This document shows, in pieces, positions 16,267 through 24,743 of a stretch of DNA of 60,878 nt; the stretch's first letter is position 1; each line of letters opens with the position of its first letter. The position numbers and the translations under genes were made by a program. The stretch lies in assembly GCA_030609365.1 (NCBI GenBank), contig JAUWCJ010000004.1, positions 1 through 60,878 of the forward strand, read 5' to 3'. This stretch comes from Candidatus Eiseniibacteriota bacterium (GTDB taxonomy: Bacteria > Joyebacterota > Joyebacteria > Joyebacterales > Joyebacteraceae). The notes under the pieces were generated by a model, which made no database searches, had not been told where the DNA came from, and worked only from the letters and a program-made list of their open reading frames with translations.

Positions 16267-19200
16267 TGTCTTACAGTGCCAGCGTGATCGTCGTCAGCTA
16301 CAACGGCGGTTCCGAGGCCGTCTCGAATCTGAGAACCTTGAGCGAGCAGGTCGGCGACAGCGGGTGGGAACTCCTGGTCGTGGACAACTGCTCGACCGAC
16401 GGCAGTCCCGACCTCGTGAGCCATGAGGTGCCGGCGGCCAGGCTCGTTCGCGAGCCCGAGAACCGCGGATACGCGTCGGCGGTCAACCGTGGTCTCGGGG
16501 AAGCGTCCGGGGACGTTCTCATCGTGCTCAACGCCGACGTCGCGCCCAGGCCCGGGGCTCTGGTTGCCCTGGCCGACGCCGTCGACGCGAACAGGCACTA
16601 CGCGCTTCTCGGTGGCGTCCTGATGGACGGCAGCGGAAAGGCCTCCCCGAACACGGCGCGCATGCTCCCTCGCCCGGGCGAGATATTGAGAGAGGGCCTG
16701 TTCCTGCCGCCGAGACGACCTTCCATGAGTGGTGACGCGGCGCGAGAGGGAGGAGGTCCCCGCGAGTCCGGCATCGTGCCCGTGCCTGTGATAGGCGGCG
16801 CGGTCGTGGGCGTGCACCGTGAGACGCTGGCGGTGCTCGGTCCCATGGACGCCGAGTACTTCCTGTACAATGAAGACGTCGAGTGGTGTCGCCGCGCGGT
16901 CCGGAACGGACTCGCGGTCGGCGTCGTCACGGGCGCGCTGTTCGACCACGAGGGCGGAGCTTCCACCCGCCTGAACGAGGGCCCGTCGTTCGCCGCGCGC
17001 GTGCTCGCGGACTTCCAGTACTTCTGTGAGGGAGAGGGCATTGCGCCCGAGAGGATACGCCGGCTCTGGCGACTCCGCCTGGTCCTCCGTTCGTGGTTCT
17101 ACAGGGCCGACGCGCGATTGGGGATCCTCGGGCGCCGTCCCGAATCCGGGAAGCGGGCCGCCATATACCGCATTCTGGCCCGGGAACTCGCGGCGTTCCG
17201 CTGGTCGACCTCGGAGGGCCTGCAGAACTGCCATCCGTCCAGGTTGTTCCGCTTCCCCGAGGCCGCGCCGGATCGCGAGGGGGACGGACGCAGAAGCGTC
17301 ATCCACGTGATTCCCAACATGGAGTACGGCGGCGCGCAGCGTCTCGTGGAGACGCTCGTCACAGGGTCCCTGTCAGAGTTCTACCGGTTTGAGGTGCTGT
17401 GTCTGACCCACGCCGGGGAGATAGGCGAGGAGCTCCGGGCGCGCGGCGTACCCGTGCACGTCGCCGGGCTCTCGGGCTGGAGACGGCCCTCCGACTGGAA
17501 GCGCGCCGCCGATTACGCGGCGCTGCTTGAGGCCGACCTCGTTCACTCGCACCTGATTCCGGGAGACATCGCCGCGTACGTCGGGTTCCGCGGCAGGGCC
17601 GCCAGGCTCTCGACCAAGCACAACGTCGATCCGCTCTTCACGCCTGCCGTCAAGCTGTTCGAGCGCTACGTTCTCAGGGGAGTCGACGTGCTCGCCGTCA
17701 GCGACGCCGTCGCATCGGCGAAGGCGCACCTCTGTCCGGCGGGGATGCTGCCGCCTGTTCTGCAGAGCCCGCCGTCCGTGCCGGTCGCGTCGAGCGCGGC
17801 CCCTTTCTTCAGGGAGGGCGAGCCGGTGAGGCTTCTGGCGATCGGCCGCCTGCACGCTCAGAAGAGGCTCGACATCTACATCAAGGCCGCGGCCGAGCTC
17901 GAGCAGCGCTTCCCCGGTCGGTTCTCGTTCCGCGTGGTCGGGGAGGGGCAGGAGCTCCCAGCGCTCGAGGAGCTGGCGACGAGCCTCGGGATCCGCGACA
18001 GGATCGACTTCCGTCCGCCCGTCTCCGACGTGGCCAGCGCGCTCGACGACGCGGACATCGTGCTCATGGTCTCGGACTACGAGGGGCTGCCCCTCACCAT
18101 TCTCGAGATGCTCGCGCGCGGCCGGATCCCGCTCGTCAGGCGGGTGCCGGGCACGGACGAGGCCCTGCCCGCCACTCTCGAGCGGTGCTACGTCGACTCC
18201 TCGTCGCCCGTGGACGTGGCGGAGAAGGTACTCGAGATATGCGACGAGCCCGACCACTTCGTCGAGCTTGCGCGCGAGGGGTTGAAGTGGGTGACGGGGC
18301 GCTCGGACTACGCATCCGTGACCGGCAGGATATACGAGGGGCTTCTCCCGACCGACGCGGCGCCCTCGAGAAGGCGAGTACTGCATCTCATCACGCGGCT
18401 CATCGTCGGCGGCGCGCAGGAGAACACCATCGCCTCCGTGGAGCGGGTGGACCCCGACACGTACGATTCACAGCTATGGATCGGCCCTCAGACGGGTTCC
18501 GAGGGCTCGCTGCTGGCCGACGCGCGGTCGAGAGGGATCGTCGTCCGCGTGCTGCCGAACCTCGTGCGTGAGATCAATCCCAGGCGAGATGCTCTTGTGC
18601 TCGTTCAGCTTGTGAGGTTGCTCAGACGGGAGCGATTCGACATCGTTCACACACACAGCTCCAAGGCCGGCATTCTCGGCCGCATCGCCGCGAGGATAGC
18701 GGGCGTGCCCCACATCGTGCACACGGTCCACGGGTGGGGTTTTCACGACCGGATGAACCCGCTTCTCAAGAACACCTACGCGGCGCTGGAGCGTATGCTG
18801 CAGCCCCGGACTCGCCCGCTCGTTTCCGTCTCCAACAAGACCACGAGCGTCGGTTTGGACGAGGGCATCGGTCGGCCCGATGCCTACCGCCTCATCAGGA
18901 GCGGCATACCGCTCAGCAGATTCTTCCCGGACACCGGGCGCGGCGCAGAGATCCGGGGCAGGCTGGGGCTTGAGCCCGATGATGTCGTCGTAGGTTCCGT
19001 AGGTCGCCTGTCGCCTCAGAAGAACCCCGATGACTTCGTGCGCGTGGCCGAGCTCCTTTCGACCGGTCGCGAGAGACTGAAGTTCGTCTACGTCGGTGAC
19101 GGTCCCATGAGAGCACAGATCGAGCAGACCCTGGCTTCGAAGGGGCTCTCCGACCGCGTCCTCCTTCTCGGCATCCGCGACGATGTTCCCGATCTTCTTC

Positions 19201-19526
19201 GTGCCATGGACATCTTCATACTGACGTCTCTCTGGGAGGGACTGCCGAGGGTCGTTCTCCAGGCGCTCGCGACCGGCGTGCCGGTCGTCGCCTACGACAC
19301 CGCCGGCATCGAGGAGGCCGTTCTTGAGGGGAGGAACGGACACCTCGTCGCCCCAGGCGACGTCGATGGCATGCTGGAGCGGCTCGCACCCATCGTGGAT
19401 GACCCTGACCTCCGCCGCCGTCTGAGCGCGGCCGCGTCCGACGAGTTCGACGCCTCCTTCACGGAGGACACCATGATCCGGGATCTCGAGGATCTCTACG
19501 GGGAACTGACCTCGGACGGGGTCTGA
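16266..19526 (+). CDS. Tri-domain glycosyltransferase: GT2-GT4-GT4 fusion
   Basis: 1086 residues from ATG 16266, which overlaps the polymerase stop. Residues 1-~330 are a GT2 rhamnosyltransferase-like domain (ASVIVVSYNGG, VVDNCSTDGS, VLNADVAP, YNEDVEWCRR). Residues ~344-695 are a first GT4 domain (HVIPNMEYGGAQRLVE, LLAIGRLHAQKRLD, EGLPLTILE with the E-x7-E motif). Residues ~701-1086 are a second GT4 domain (HLITRLIVGGAQENT, HTHSSKAGILGR, GSVGRLSPQKNPDDF, EGLPRVVLQ). The second GT4 has Gln where the second Glu of E-x7-E is expected. No internal stop or frameshift is seen. It probably adds three successive sugars at the cytoplasmic face. A terminator follows. Confidence 0.9.
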   Translation: MSYSASVIVVSYNGGSEAVSNLRTLSEQVGDSGWELLVVDNCSTDGSPDLVSHEVPAARLVREPENRGYASAVNRGLGEASGDVLIVLNADVAPRPGALVALADAVDANRHYALLGGVLMDGSGKASPNTARMLPRPGEILREGLFLPPRRPSMSGDAAREGGGPRESGIVPVPVIGGAVVGVHRETLAVLGPMDAEYFLYNEDVEWCRRAVRNGLAVGVVTGALFDHEGGASTRLNEGPSFAARVLADFQYFCEGEGIAPERIRRLWRLRLVLRSWFYRADARLGILGRRPESGKRAAIYRILARELAAFRWSTSEGLQNCHPSRLFRFPEAAPDREGDGRRSVIHVIPNMEYGGAQRLVETLVTGSLSEFYRFEVLCLTHAGEIGEELRARGVPVHVAGLSGWRRPSDWKRAADYAALLEADLVHSHLIPGDIAAYVGFRGRAARLSTKHNVDPLFTPAVKLFERYVLRGVDVLAVSDAVASAKAHLCPAGMLPPVLQSPPSVPVASSAAPFFREGEPVRLLAIGRLHAQKRLDIYIKAAAELEQRFPGRFSFRVVGEGQELPALEELATSLGIRDRIDFRPPVSDVASALDDADIVLMVSDYEGLPLTILEMLARGRIPLVRRVPGTDEALPATLERCYVDSSSPVDVAEKVLEICDEPDHFVELAREGLKWVTGRSDYASVTGRIYEGLLPTDAAPSRRRVLHLITRLIVGGAQENTIASVERVDPDTYDSQLWIGPQTGSEGSLLADARSRGIVVRVLPNLVREINPRRDALVLVQLVRLLRRERFDIVHTHSSKAGILGRIAARIAGVPHIVHTVHGWGFHDRMNPLLKNTYAALERMLQPRTRPLVSVSNKTTSVGLDEGIGRPDAYRLIRSGIPLSRFFPDTGRGAEIRGRLGLEPDDVVVGSVGRLSPQKNPDDFVRVAELLSTGRERLKFVYVGDGPMRAQIEQTLASKGLSDRVLLLGIRDDVPDLLRAMDIFILTSLWEGLPRVVLQALATGVPVVAYDTAGIEEAVLEGRNGHLVAPGDVDGMLERLAPIVDDPDLRRRLSAAASDEFDASFTEDTMIRDLEDLYGELTSDGV

Positions 19527-19528
19527 GC

Positions 19529-19547
19529 GGCCCGTCCGGGCCTTTCT
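19529..19547 (+). terminator. Intrinsic terminator of the polysaccharide operon
   Basis: Stem GGCCC/GGGCC with a GTCC loop (19529-19542), followed by TTTCT. It begins 2 bp after the stop codon of the triple glycosyltransferase. Confidence 0.6.
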
Positions 19548-19629
19548 CGTCGTGAACGCTCCGTCTGGAACGCCGCGTGCATCGCCTCGCGTTGTGGGAG
19601 ATCGCCGCGTTCCGAGGCCACGAATCGGG

Positions 19630-19658
19630 TTGCGGGCGGCGGCCACCCAATGTATACT
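19630..19658 (+). promoter_or_regulatory. Promoter for the SDR epimerase gene
   Basis: TTGCGG (19630-19635), a 17-bp spacer and TATACT (19653-19658, five of six matches; a TG lies at 19651-19652). The leader is ~75 nt and ends in GAGGGGGGA before ATG 19741. Confidence 0.45.
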
Positions 19659-19740
19659 CCGCTTCTGTCCAGTGAATGTTCCGGGGTCGCCCGGCGTCTT
19701 GTGTTTTCGCAGGTCATGTTCAGAGGGGGGACAACCGTCA

Positions 19741-20700
19741 ATGAAGGTCCTCGTCACCGGCGGTGCCGGTTTCATCGGTTCTCATCTCGTCGAGGCGCTT
19801 CTTGCCAGGGGCGACAAGGTCTCGGTCATTGACGACCTGTCTACCGGCCGTTTCGAGAACATCGCGCATCTGGAAGGCAACCCCGATTTCGATTACGTCA
19901 TCGATACGATCCTCGATGAGCGGGTCGTTTCCGACATGACGGCCAAGGTGGACATCGTCTTCCACCTTGCCGCGGCCGTCGGTGTGGCCTACATCATCGA
20001 CAATCCGCTGAAGTCGCTGGAGACGAACATCCGGGGCACGGAGATCGTGCTCCAGAAGGCCAACGACGGCAAGAAGAAGGTCGTCCTGTTCTCGACCTCC
20101 GAGATCTACGGCAAGGCGAACTCGCAGCCGTGTAAGGAGGGGCACGACAGGGTGCTCGGGACCACGACGATCACGCGCTGGGGCTACTCGTCCTCGAAGG
20201 CCATCGACGAGTTCCTGGCGTTCGCATACCACAGGGAGAAGAAGCTGCCCATCGTCATCGTGAGGTGCTTCAACACCTGCGGACCCAGGCAGACCGGACA
20301 GTACGGTATGGTGATACCCCGCTTCGTGAAGCAGGCGCTTCTGGACCATCCGATCACGGTCCACGGCGACGGCCAGCAGACGAGGTGCTTCTGCGACGTG
20401 TCCGATGTCGTTCGCGGAGTGCTCGGTCTGGCGGACGAGCCCGCGGCGAACGGCGAGGTGTTCAACCTGGGGAGCGACGAAGAGACGACGATCGACGACC
20501 TCGCCGCGATGGTCAAGGAACTGACGACGAGCAAGTCGACGATCGAGCACATTCCATACGAGCGCGCGTACGAGGAGGGATTCGAGGACATGCGGAGGCG
20601 TGTTCCCGATCTGACTAAGATCCGCGAGACCATAGGTTATGAGCCTCGCGTGTCTCTTTCGGAACTCCTCGAGCGCGTGGTCGCGGATTTCGAGAAGTAG
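19741..20700 (+). CDS. NAD-dependent nucleotide-sugar epimerase/dehydratase (extended SDR)
   Basis: 319 residues, typical length. It has the N-terminal VLVTGGAGFIGSHL dinucleotide site, IDDLSTGRFENI, FHLAAAVGV, a catalytic Ser/Tyr/Lys set (FSTSEIYG; WGYSSSKAIDEF with Y-x3-K), and RCFNTCGPRQTGQYGMVIPRF. The VGV...DNP and GDGQQTRCFCDVSD segments resemble UDP-glucuronate decarboxylases/UDP-GlcA 4-epimerases more than GalE. With ugd upstream, a UDP-glucuronate-processing role is plausible but not proven. It has its own promoter. Confidence 0.85.
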   Translation: MKVLVTGGAGFIGSHLVEALLARGDKVSVIDDLSTGRFENIAHLEGNPDFDYVIDTILDERVVSDMTAKVDIVFHLAAAVGVAYIIDNPLKSLETNIRGTEIVLQKANDGKKKVVLFSTSEIYGKANSQPCKEGHDRVLGTTTITRWGYSSSKAIDEFLAFAYHREKKLPIVIVRCFNTCGPRQTGQYGMVIPRFVKQALLDHPITVHGDGQQTRCFCDVSDVVRGVLGLADEPAANGEVFNLGSDEETTIDDLAAMVKELTTSKSTIEHIPYERAYEEGFEDMRRRVPDLTKIRETIGYEPRVSLSELLERVVADFEK

Positions 20701-20775
20701 CGCGCTCAAGCCCGCGCGCGTCCTTCCGCCGGCAACGTTCGGTGAGCCCGAGGAGGTGAATGCCAGAGAAAGAAC

Positions 20776-20805
20776 TTGACAGCTGTGTATCTGTGTCAGA
20801 ATAAT
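20776..20805 (+). promoter_or_regulatory. Sigma70-type promoter for the WecA-like gene
   Basis: Perfect TTGACA (20776-20781), an 18-bp spacer and AATAAT (20800-20805, five of six matches). It predicts a start near 20812 and a ~30-nt leader. Confidence 0.6.
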
Positions 20806-20843
20806 CCCGTGCTAAACGGGCATCAGTTGGCTTGGAAACTGTC

Positions 20844-22025
20844 ATGATCTTTCTTTGCGCGTTCGGCCTATCGCTCCTGGCGGTTCTGGCCCTCACCCCC
20901 GCGGTGAGGAGCTTGGCCAAGCGTCTGCGATTCCTGGACTATCCCAACAAGAACAAGGTCCATCTGAGTCCAACTCCTCTGATGGGCGGCATCGCCGTTG
21001 CTCTAGCCAGTCTGGCGGCCTCAGCCGCGGCGCTCGCGCTCATCAGGTGTCCGTACAGCGCGCGGCTCGTCGGATTCATGTCCGGCGGTCTCATGGTCAT
21101 CGTTCTCGGTCTTGCCGACGATGCGAACGGCATGCGCCCGCGCTCGAAGTTTGTCGGGCAGACAGTAGCCGCGACCGTCATGCTCCTGTCGGGTGGCATC
21201 GACGGCATACCTCTGCCCGCACCACTCGCGTTCGTCCTGGCTCTCTTCTGGATGGTCGGCCTGATGAACGCATTCAACTTCCTGGACAACATGGACGGCA
21301 TCACCGCAGGACTGGCGGGGATAGCCACTCTCGGTATCTTCGTGCTGGCAGTCGGTCACGGCCACACCAACACCGCCATTGCCGCGATCGCGGTTGCCGG
21401 CGGCGCACTGGGATTCCTGTGGTACAACTTCGCCCCCGCATCTATCTTCCTGGGAGACGCCGGAAGTCTGTTCCTCGGCTACGTCGTGGGCGGCCTGTCT
21501 CTCCGAGCCGTGGCCTACGCCGAAGGCGGCGTCAGCGCGCTGGTCATTCCGGTTCTCATGCTGGGCTATCCGATCTTCGACGCGGTTCTGGTCACGACCT
21601 CGCGATTCTCCGAGGGACGGGACCTCGCTCAGGGAGGCCGTGATCACAGCTCCCACAGGATTGCCTGTCTGGGGCTGAGTTCCAAGCAGACCGCGACGGT
21701 CATATACGTGATCTCCGGATTCCTGACCGCCGTGGCCGTCTACCTCTCGTTGTTCCAGAGCGGGAGGCCGCTCTTCATAGTGCTCGTCGCCGTCGCCGCG
21801 GCGAGCGGGATGGCCCTTCTGGGCATCAGGCTCTTCCACGTTCCGGTCGCAGCCGCGCCCGGGGAAGCGCCGGCGACGCTGGCCCGCTCGGGCACAGCCC
21901 TCTGCGAGCCGCAGGAGGACGACCTCCTCGTTCTCAACCTTCCGCGGACTACACGGCCCCAGGCTCCTCCCGCTGAGGTCGTTCCCGTGGACAGCTCCTC
22001 CCGTGAGACAGTGAAGACGCGCTAG
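20844..22025 (+). CDS. WecA/TagO-like undecaprenyl-phosphate HexNAc-1-phosphate transferase
   Basis: 393 residues from ATG 20844 (TTG 20832 is an alternative). About 11 membrane helices. Family motifs are all present: KVHLSPTPLMGG near the N-terminus, GLADDANGMRPRSKF (the DDxx(D/N) Mg2+ site), NAFNFLDNMDGITAG, SIFLGDAGSLFLGY and GGRDHSSHRI (the HxxH-type loop specific to WecA rather than MraY). It loads the first sugar-1-phosphate onto undecaprenyl phosphate, starting surface polysaccharide or O-antigen synthesis, and so is the likely entry step for the locus upstream. The C-terminal ~60 residues are a soluble tail of no known role. Confidence 0.9.
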   Translation: MIFLCAFGLSLLAVLALTPAVRSLAKRLRFLDYPNKNKVHLSPTPLMGGIAVALASLAASAAALALIRCPYSARLVGFMSGGLMVIVLGLADDANGMRPRSKFVGQTVAATVMLLSGGIDGIPLPAPLAFVLALFWMVGLMNAFNFLDNMDGITAGLAGIATLGIFVLAVGHGHTNTAIAAIAVAGGALGFLWYNFAPASIFLGDAGSLFLGYVVGGLSLRAVAYAEGGVSALVIPVLMLGYPIFDAVLVTTSRFSEGRDLAQGGRDHSSHRIACLGLSSKQTATVIYVISGFLTAVAVYLSLFQSGRPLFIVLVAVAAASGMALLGIRLFHVPVAAAPGEAPATLARSGTALCEPQEDDLLVLNLPRTTRPQAPPAEVVPVDSSSRETVKTR

Positions 22026-22063
22026 AGAGCGCCAACATCCGGAACCGACTGGCGGATACGAAC

Positions 22064-23335
22064 ATGCTGGATCTGAGATTCATAAGGGCAAATCCCGACA
22101 TCGTGCGGAAGGCGATCGCCGACAAGGGAGAGAAAGCGGAGCTCGACCGTCTGCTCGAACTGGACGAGGCCGCGCGCGCGATCATCGTCGAGTCGGACGA
22201 ACTCAAGCGTCAGAGAAACGTCGAGAGCGAGCGGATTGCAACGCTCAAGAAGGCGGGCGAGGACGCGTCCGAGCCCATCGCGCGGATGCGCGAGGTCGCG
22301 GCGAGCATCAAGGAGTACGACGAGAAGCTGGCCGCCATGCGCGGGGAGATAGAGACTCTTGCTCTCATGATCCCCAACATGCCGCACGAGTCCGTGCCGG
22401 TGGGGGCGGACGAGGATGAGAACGTCCCCGTCAGGGAGTGGGGCGAGCCCCATGCTTTGTCCGACAAGCCGGTCCCGCACTGGGAGATAGGCGAGGCGCT
22501 TGGCATTCTCAACTTCAAGGCATCGGCCAAGATCGCCGGGTCGAATTTCCCGGTCTTCGTGGGAGCGGGGGCACGCCTGGAGCGCGCGCTGATCCAGTTC
22601 ATGCTGGACGTCCACACGAACGAGCACGGGTACACGGAGGTATCCCCGCCGATCGTCGCGAACCGTCTGGCCGTACAGGCGACGGGACAGCTGCCGAAGC
22701 TCGAGTCGGACATGTACCACATCGAGCAGGACGACCTCTTCCTGATATCGACCGGTGAGGTCCCGCTGACGAACCTCCACCGCGAGGAGATCATCCCGGA
22801 GGGACGTCTCCCCATCTGCTACACTACATACACGCCCTGCTTCCGGCGCGAGGCCGGGTCGTACGGGCGAGATACGCGCGGCCTCGTGCGCGTGCACCAG
22901 TTCGACAAGGTCGAGATGATGAAGTACGTGGAGCCGTCGACCTCCTACGACGAGCACGAGGCGCTGACGAGGAACGCGGAGACTATTCTCCAGCGCCTTG
23001 ACCTGCCGTACCGCCTGAAGATGCTGTGTACGGGCGACCTCTCGTTCGCGGCGGCCAAGTGTTACGACATTGATATCTGGTCCGCTGGCGTGGGGAAATG
23101 GCTGGAGGTCAGCTCGTGCAGTAACTTCGAGGACTTCCAGGCCCGGCGGGCGGGCATTCAGTACAAGCCGGCCGACGGAGGGAAGCCCCGGTTCGTTCAC
23201 ACACTGAACGGATCCGGAGTGGCGCTCGCCCGGACGGTCGTGGCGATACTCGAGAACTACCAGACGCCCGACGGGAAGATAGCCATCCCGGAGGTTCTGC
23301 GACCGTACATGGATGGGCTCTCGCAGATAGCGTAG
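22064..23335 (+). CDS. serS: Seryl-tRNA synthetase
   Basis: 423 residues, standard bacterial length. The N-terminal coiled-coil tRNA-binding arm spans ~30-105 (opening MLDLRFIRANPDIV). Class II motifs follow: motif 2 TPCFRREAGSYGRDTRGLVRVHQFDKVE and motif 3 LNGSGVALARTVVAILENYQ, with TGQLPK and STGEVPLTN between. It charges tRNA-Ser and also tRNA-Sec, which matters here because tRNA-Sec lies at 55646. No T-box or other leader structure was seen in the 38-bp gap upstream. Confidence 0.97.
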   Translation: MLDLRFIRANPDIVRKAIADKGEKAELDRLLELDEAARAIIVESDELKRQRNVESERIATLKKAGEDASEPIARMREVAASIKEYDEKLAAMRGEIETLALMIPNMPHESVPVGADEDENVPVREWGEPHALSDKPVPHWEIGEALGILNFKASAKIAGSNFPVFVGAGARLERALIQFMLDVHTNEHGYTEVSPPIVANRLAVQATGQLPKLESDMYHIEQDDLFLISTGEVPLTNLHREEIIPEGRLPICYTTYTPCFRREAGSYGRDTRGLVRVHQFDKVEMMKYVEPSTSYDEHEALTRNAETILQRLDLPYRLKMLCTGDLSFAAAKCYDIDIWSAGVGKWLEVSSCSNFEDFQARRAGIQYKPADGGKPRFVHTLNGSGVALARTVVAILENYQTPDGKIAIPEVLRPYMDGLSQIA

Positions 23336-23396
23336 GACCGCCGGTCGGTTCGGCGGAGGGCCACGCGTTTTCGATTCGCGCGGGAGGTGGTGCCGC

Positions 23397-24674
23397 ATGC
23401 CTTTTCGCTGGGGCAAGCTCCAGGACACCGAGCGACCCGTTGTCTACAGGACTCGGGCCTACGTCTTCGTCGCCGTCTCGGTGTTCGCCATACTCATATT
23501 CTTCTACACGAACAGCCTCATCCGTCGTCTGGAGGCGCAGTCGGCCACGCTGTCGCGCTCGATCGCGGGCCTGTGCGCCACCGCGACGTACGAGGCCCGT
23601 GAGAACGAGCCCCTGCGAGTCATCTTCTCCGAGCTCATCGAGGCCATCAACTTTCCGATCGTGATATCTGACGTTCGGGGCATCCCCATCACGTGGAAGG
23701 GTGTTCCGGTCGACGTGGTTCCGGACGACATCAGCCACGACGAGTACATCAGCGCCGACCCGTCCAACCTCGAGGGTTCGGTCTTCCAGGACATAGTCGC
23801 GTTCTCGGCCGGGCTCGACGAGAAGCACGACCCCATCCCCATGACGCACATTGGTGACGCCACCGTCCTCGGCTATATCCACTACGGCGAGTCGAGCATG
23901 ATCCGTGAGATGCGCTACGTCCCGGCTCTCGAGCTTCTGGCGTTCGGCGTGCTCGTGTTCCTCGGCTACCTCGGTTTCCGGAACGCGAAGCTGGCGGAAC
24001 TCCGCTCGATCTGGGTGGGTCTGGCCAAGGAGACGGCCCACCAGCTGGGGACTCCCATATCGTCTCTCATGGGGTGGGTGGAGCTCATCAAGGAGTCGGC
24101 CCGGGGCGGCTGTCCGGCCGAGGAGATGGCCGACATGACCGACGAGATGCAGAGAGATCTCGACAGACTCGAGAAGATATCGCTCCGCTTCAATCAGATC
24201 GGGTCGATACCGAAGACGAAGCGCCAGGACCTTGTCGTGGCTCTCAGGGACGTGGTGGACTACCTGCGCCGCAGGCTCCAGTCGCTCAAGAGGGATATCA
24301 CGATCATCGAGGATTACGGCGCCGTACCGCCCGTCGAGATCAACCGCGAGCTGATGGAGTGGGTCGTGGAGAACCTGGTCAAGAACTCGACCGAGGCGCT
24401 GCCGGACAGCGGCGGGACGATCGAGATATCGACCGAGTACACTCCGAGGGACGGCTCGGTACATGTCAGCGTAACCGATAGCGGGAAGGGGCTCACGCCG
24501 GCGGAACGTAGGCGCGTCTTCGTTCCGGGCTACTCGACGAAACGGAAGGGCTGGGGCCTGGGACTGGCGTTGGCCCGGAGGATAGTGGAGGAGTACCACA
24601 ACGGGAAGCTGGACGTGAGCTGGTCGGAGGTCGGGCGGGGTACGACGTTCGTGATCACGCTTCCTACGAACTGA
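23397..24674 (+). CDS. Membrane histidine kinase, PorY-like
   Basis: 425 residues from ATG 23397 (GGGAGGTGG upstream). Helix 1 spans ~24-43 and helix 2 ~180-198, with a ~135-residue extracytoplasmic sensor between. The H-box is KETAHQLGTPISSLMGW with phospho-acceptor His215; AHQLGTP is the form common in Bacteroidetes kinases. N-box VENLVKNSTEAL, G1 DSGKGL and G2 KGWGLGLAL complete the ATPase domain. The neighbour 70 bp downstream is a PorX-type regulator, making this its probable partner, equivalent to PorY, which controls type IX secretion genes in Porphyromonas. What it senses is unknown. Confidence 0.85.
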   Translation: MPFRWGKLQDTERPVVYRTRAYVFVAVSVFAILIFFYTNSLIRRLEAQSATLSRSIAGLCATATYEARENEPLRVIFSELIEAINFPIVISDVRGIPITWKGVPVDVVPDDISHDEYISADPSNLEGSVFQDIVAFSAGLDEKHDPIPMTHIGDATVLGYIHYGESSMIREMRYVPALELLAFGVLVFLGYLGFRNAKLAELRSIWVGLAKETAHQLGTPISSLMGWVELIKESARGGCPAEEMADMTDEMQRDLDRLEKISLRFNQIGSIPKTKRQDLVVALRDVVDYLRRRLQSLKRDITIIEDYGAVPPVEINRELMEWVVENLVKNSTEALPDSGGTIEISTEYTPRDGSVHVSVTDSGKGLTPAERRRVFVPGYSTKRKGWGLGLALARRIVEEYHNGKLDVSWSEVGRGTTFVITLPTN

Positions 24675-24743
24675 GGAACCACACCGCGTCGTCGAGGGGC
24701 AAGAACCCCCGCGCGCGGGCTACCTGGAGAGGCGACGACATAG

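Noticed and set aside
20760-20804. 14-codon mini-ORF behind AGGAGG (MPEKELDSCVSVSE)
   Set aside because: Overlaps the TTGACA/AATAAT promoter and has too short a spacing to the Shine-Dalgarno; no evidence of a leader-peptide attenuator.
20789-20815. Second possible CIRCE at the wecA promoter (CCGTGCTAA)
   Set aside because: Only seven of nine right-half matches, and the left half at the required spacing matches about three of nine.
23338-23356. CCGCCG/CGGCGG hairpin after serS as a terminator
   Set aside because: Short, no T-tract, and immediately followed by the kinase leader; not convincing.
23109-24599. 496-codon minus-strand frame
   Set aside because: Lies antisense to serS and the histidine kinase, with no recognisable motif and biased composition.
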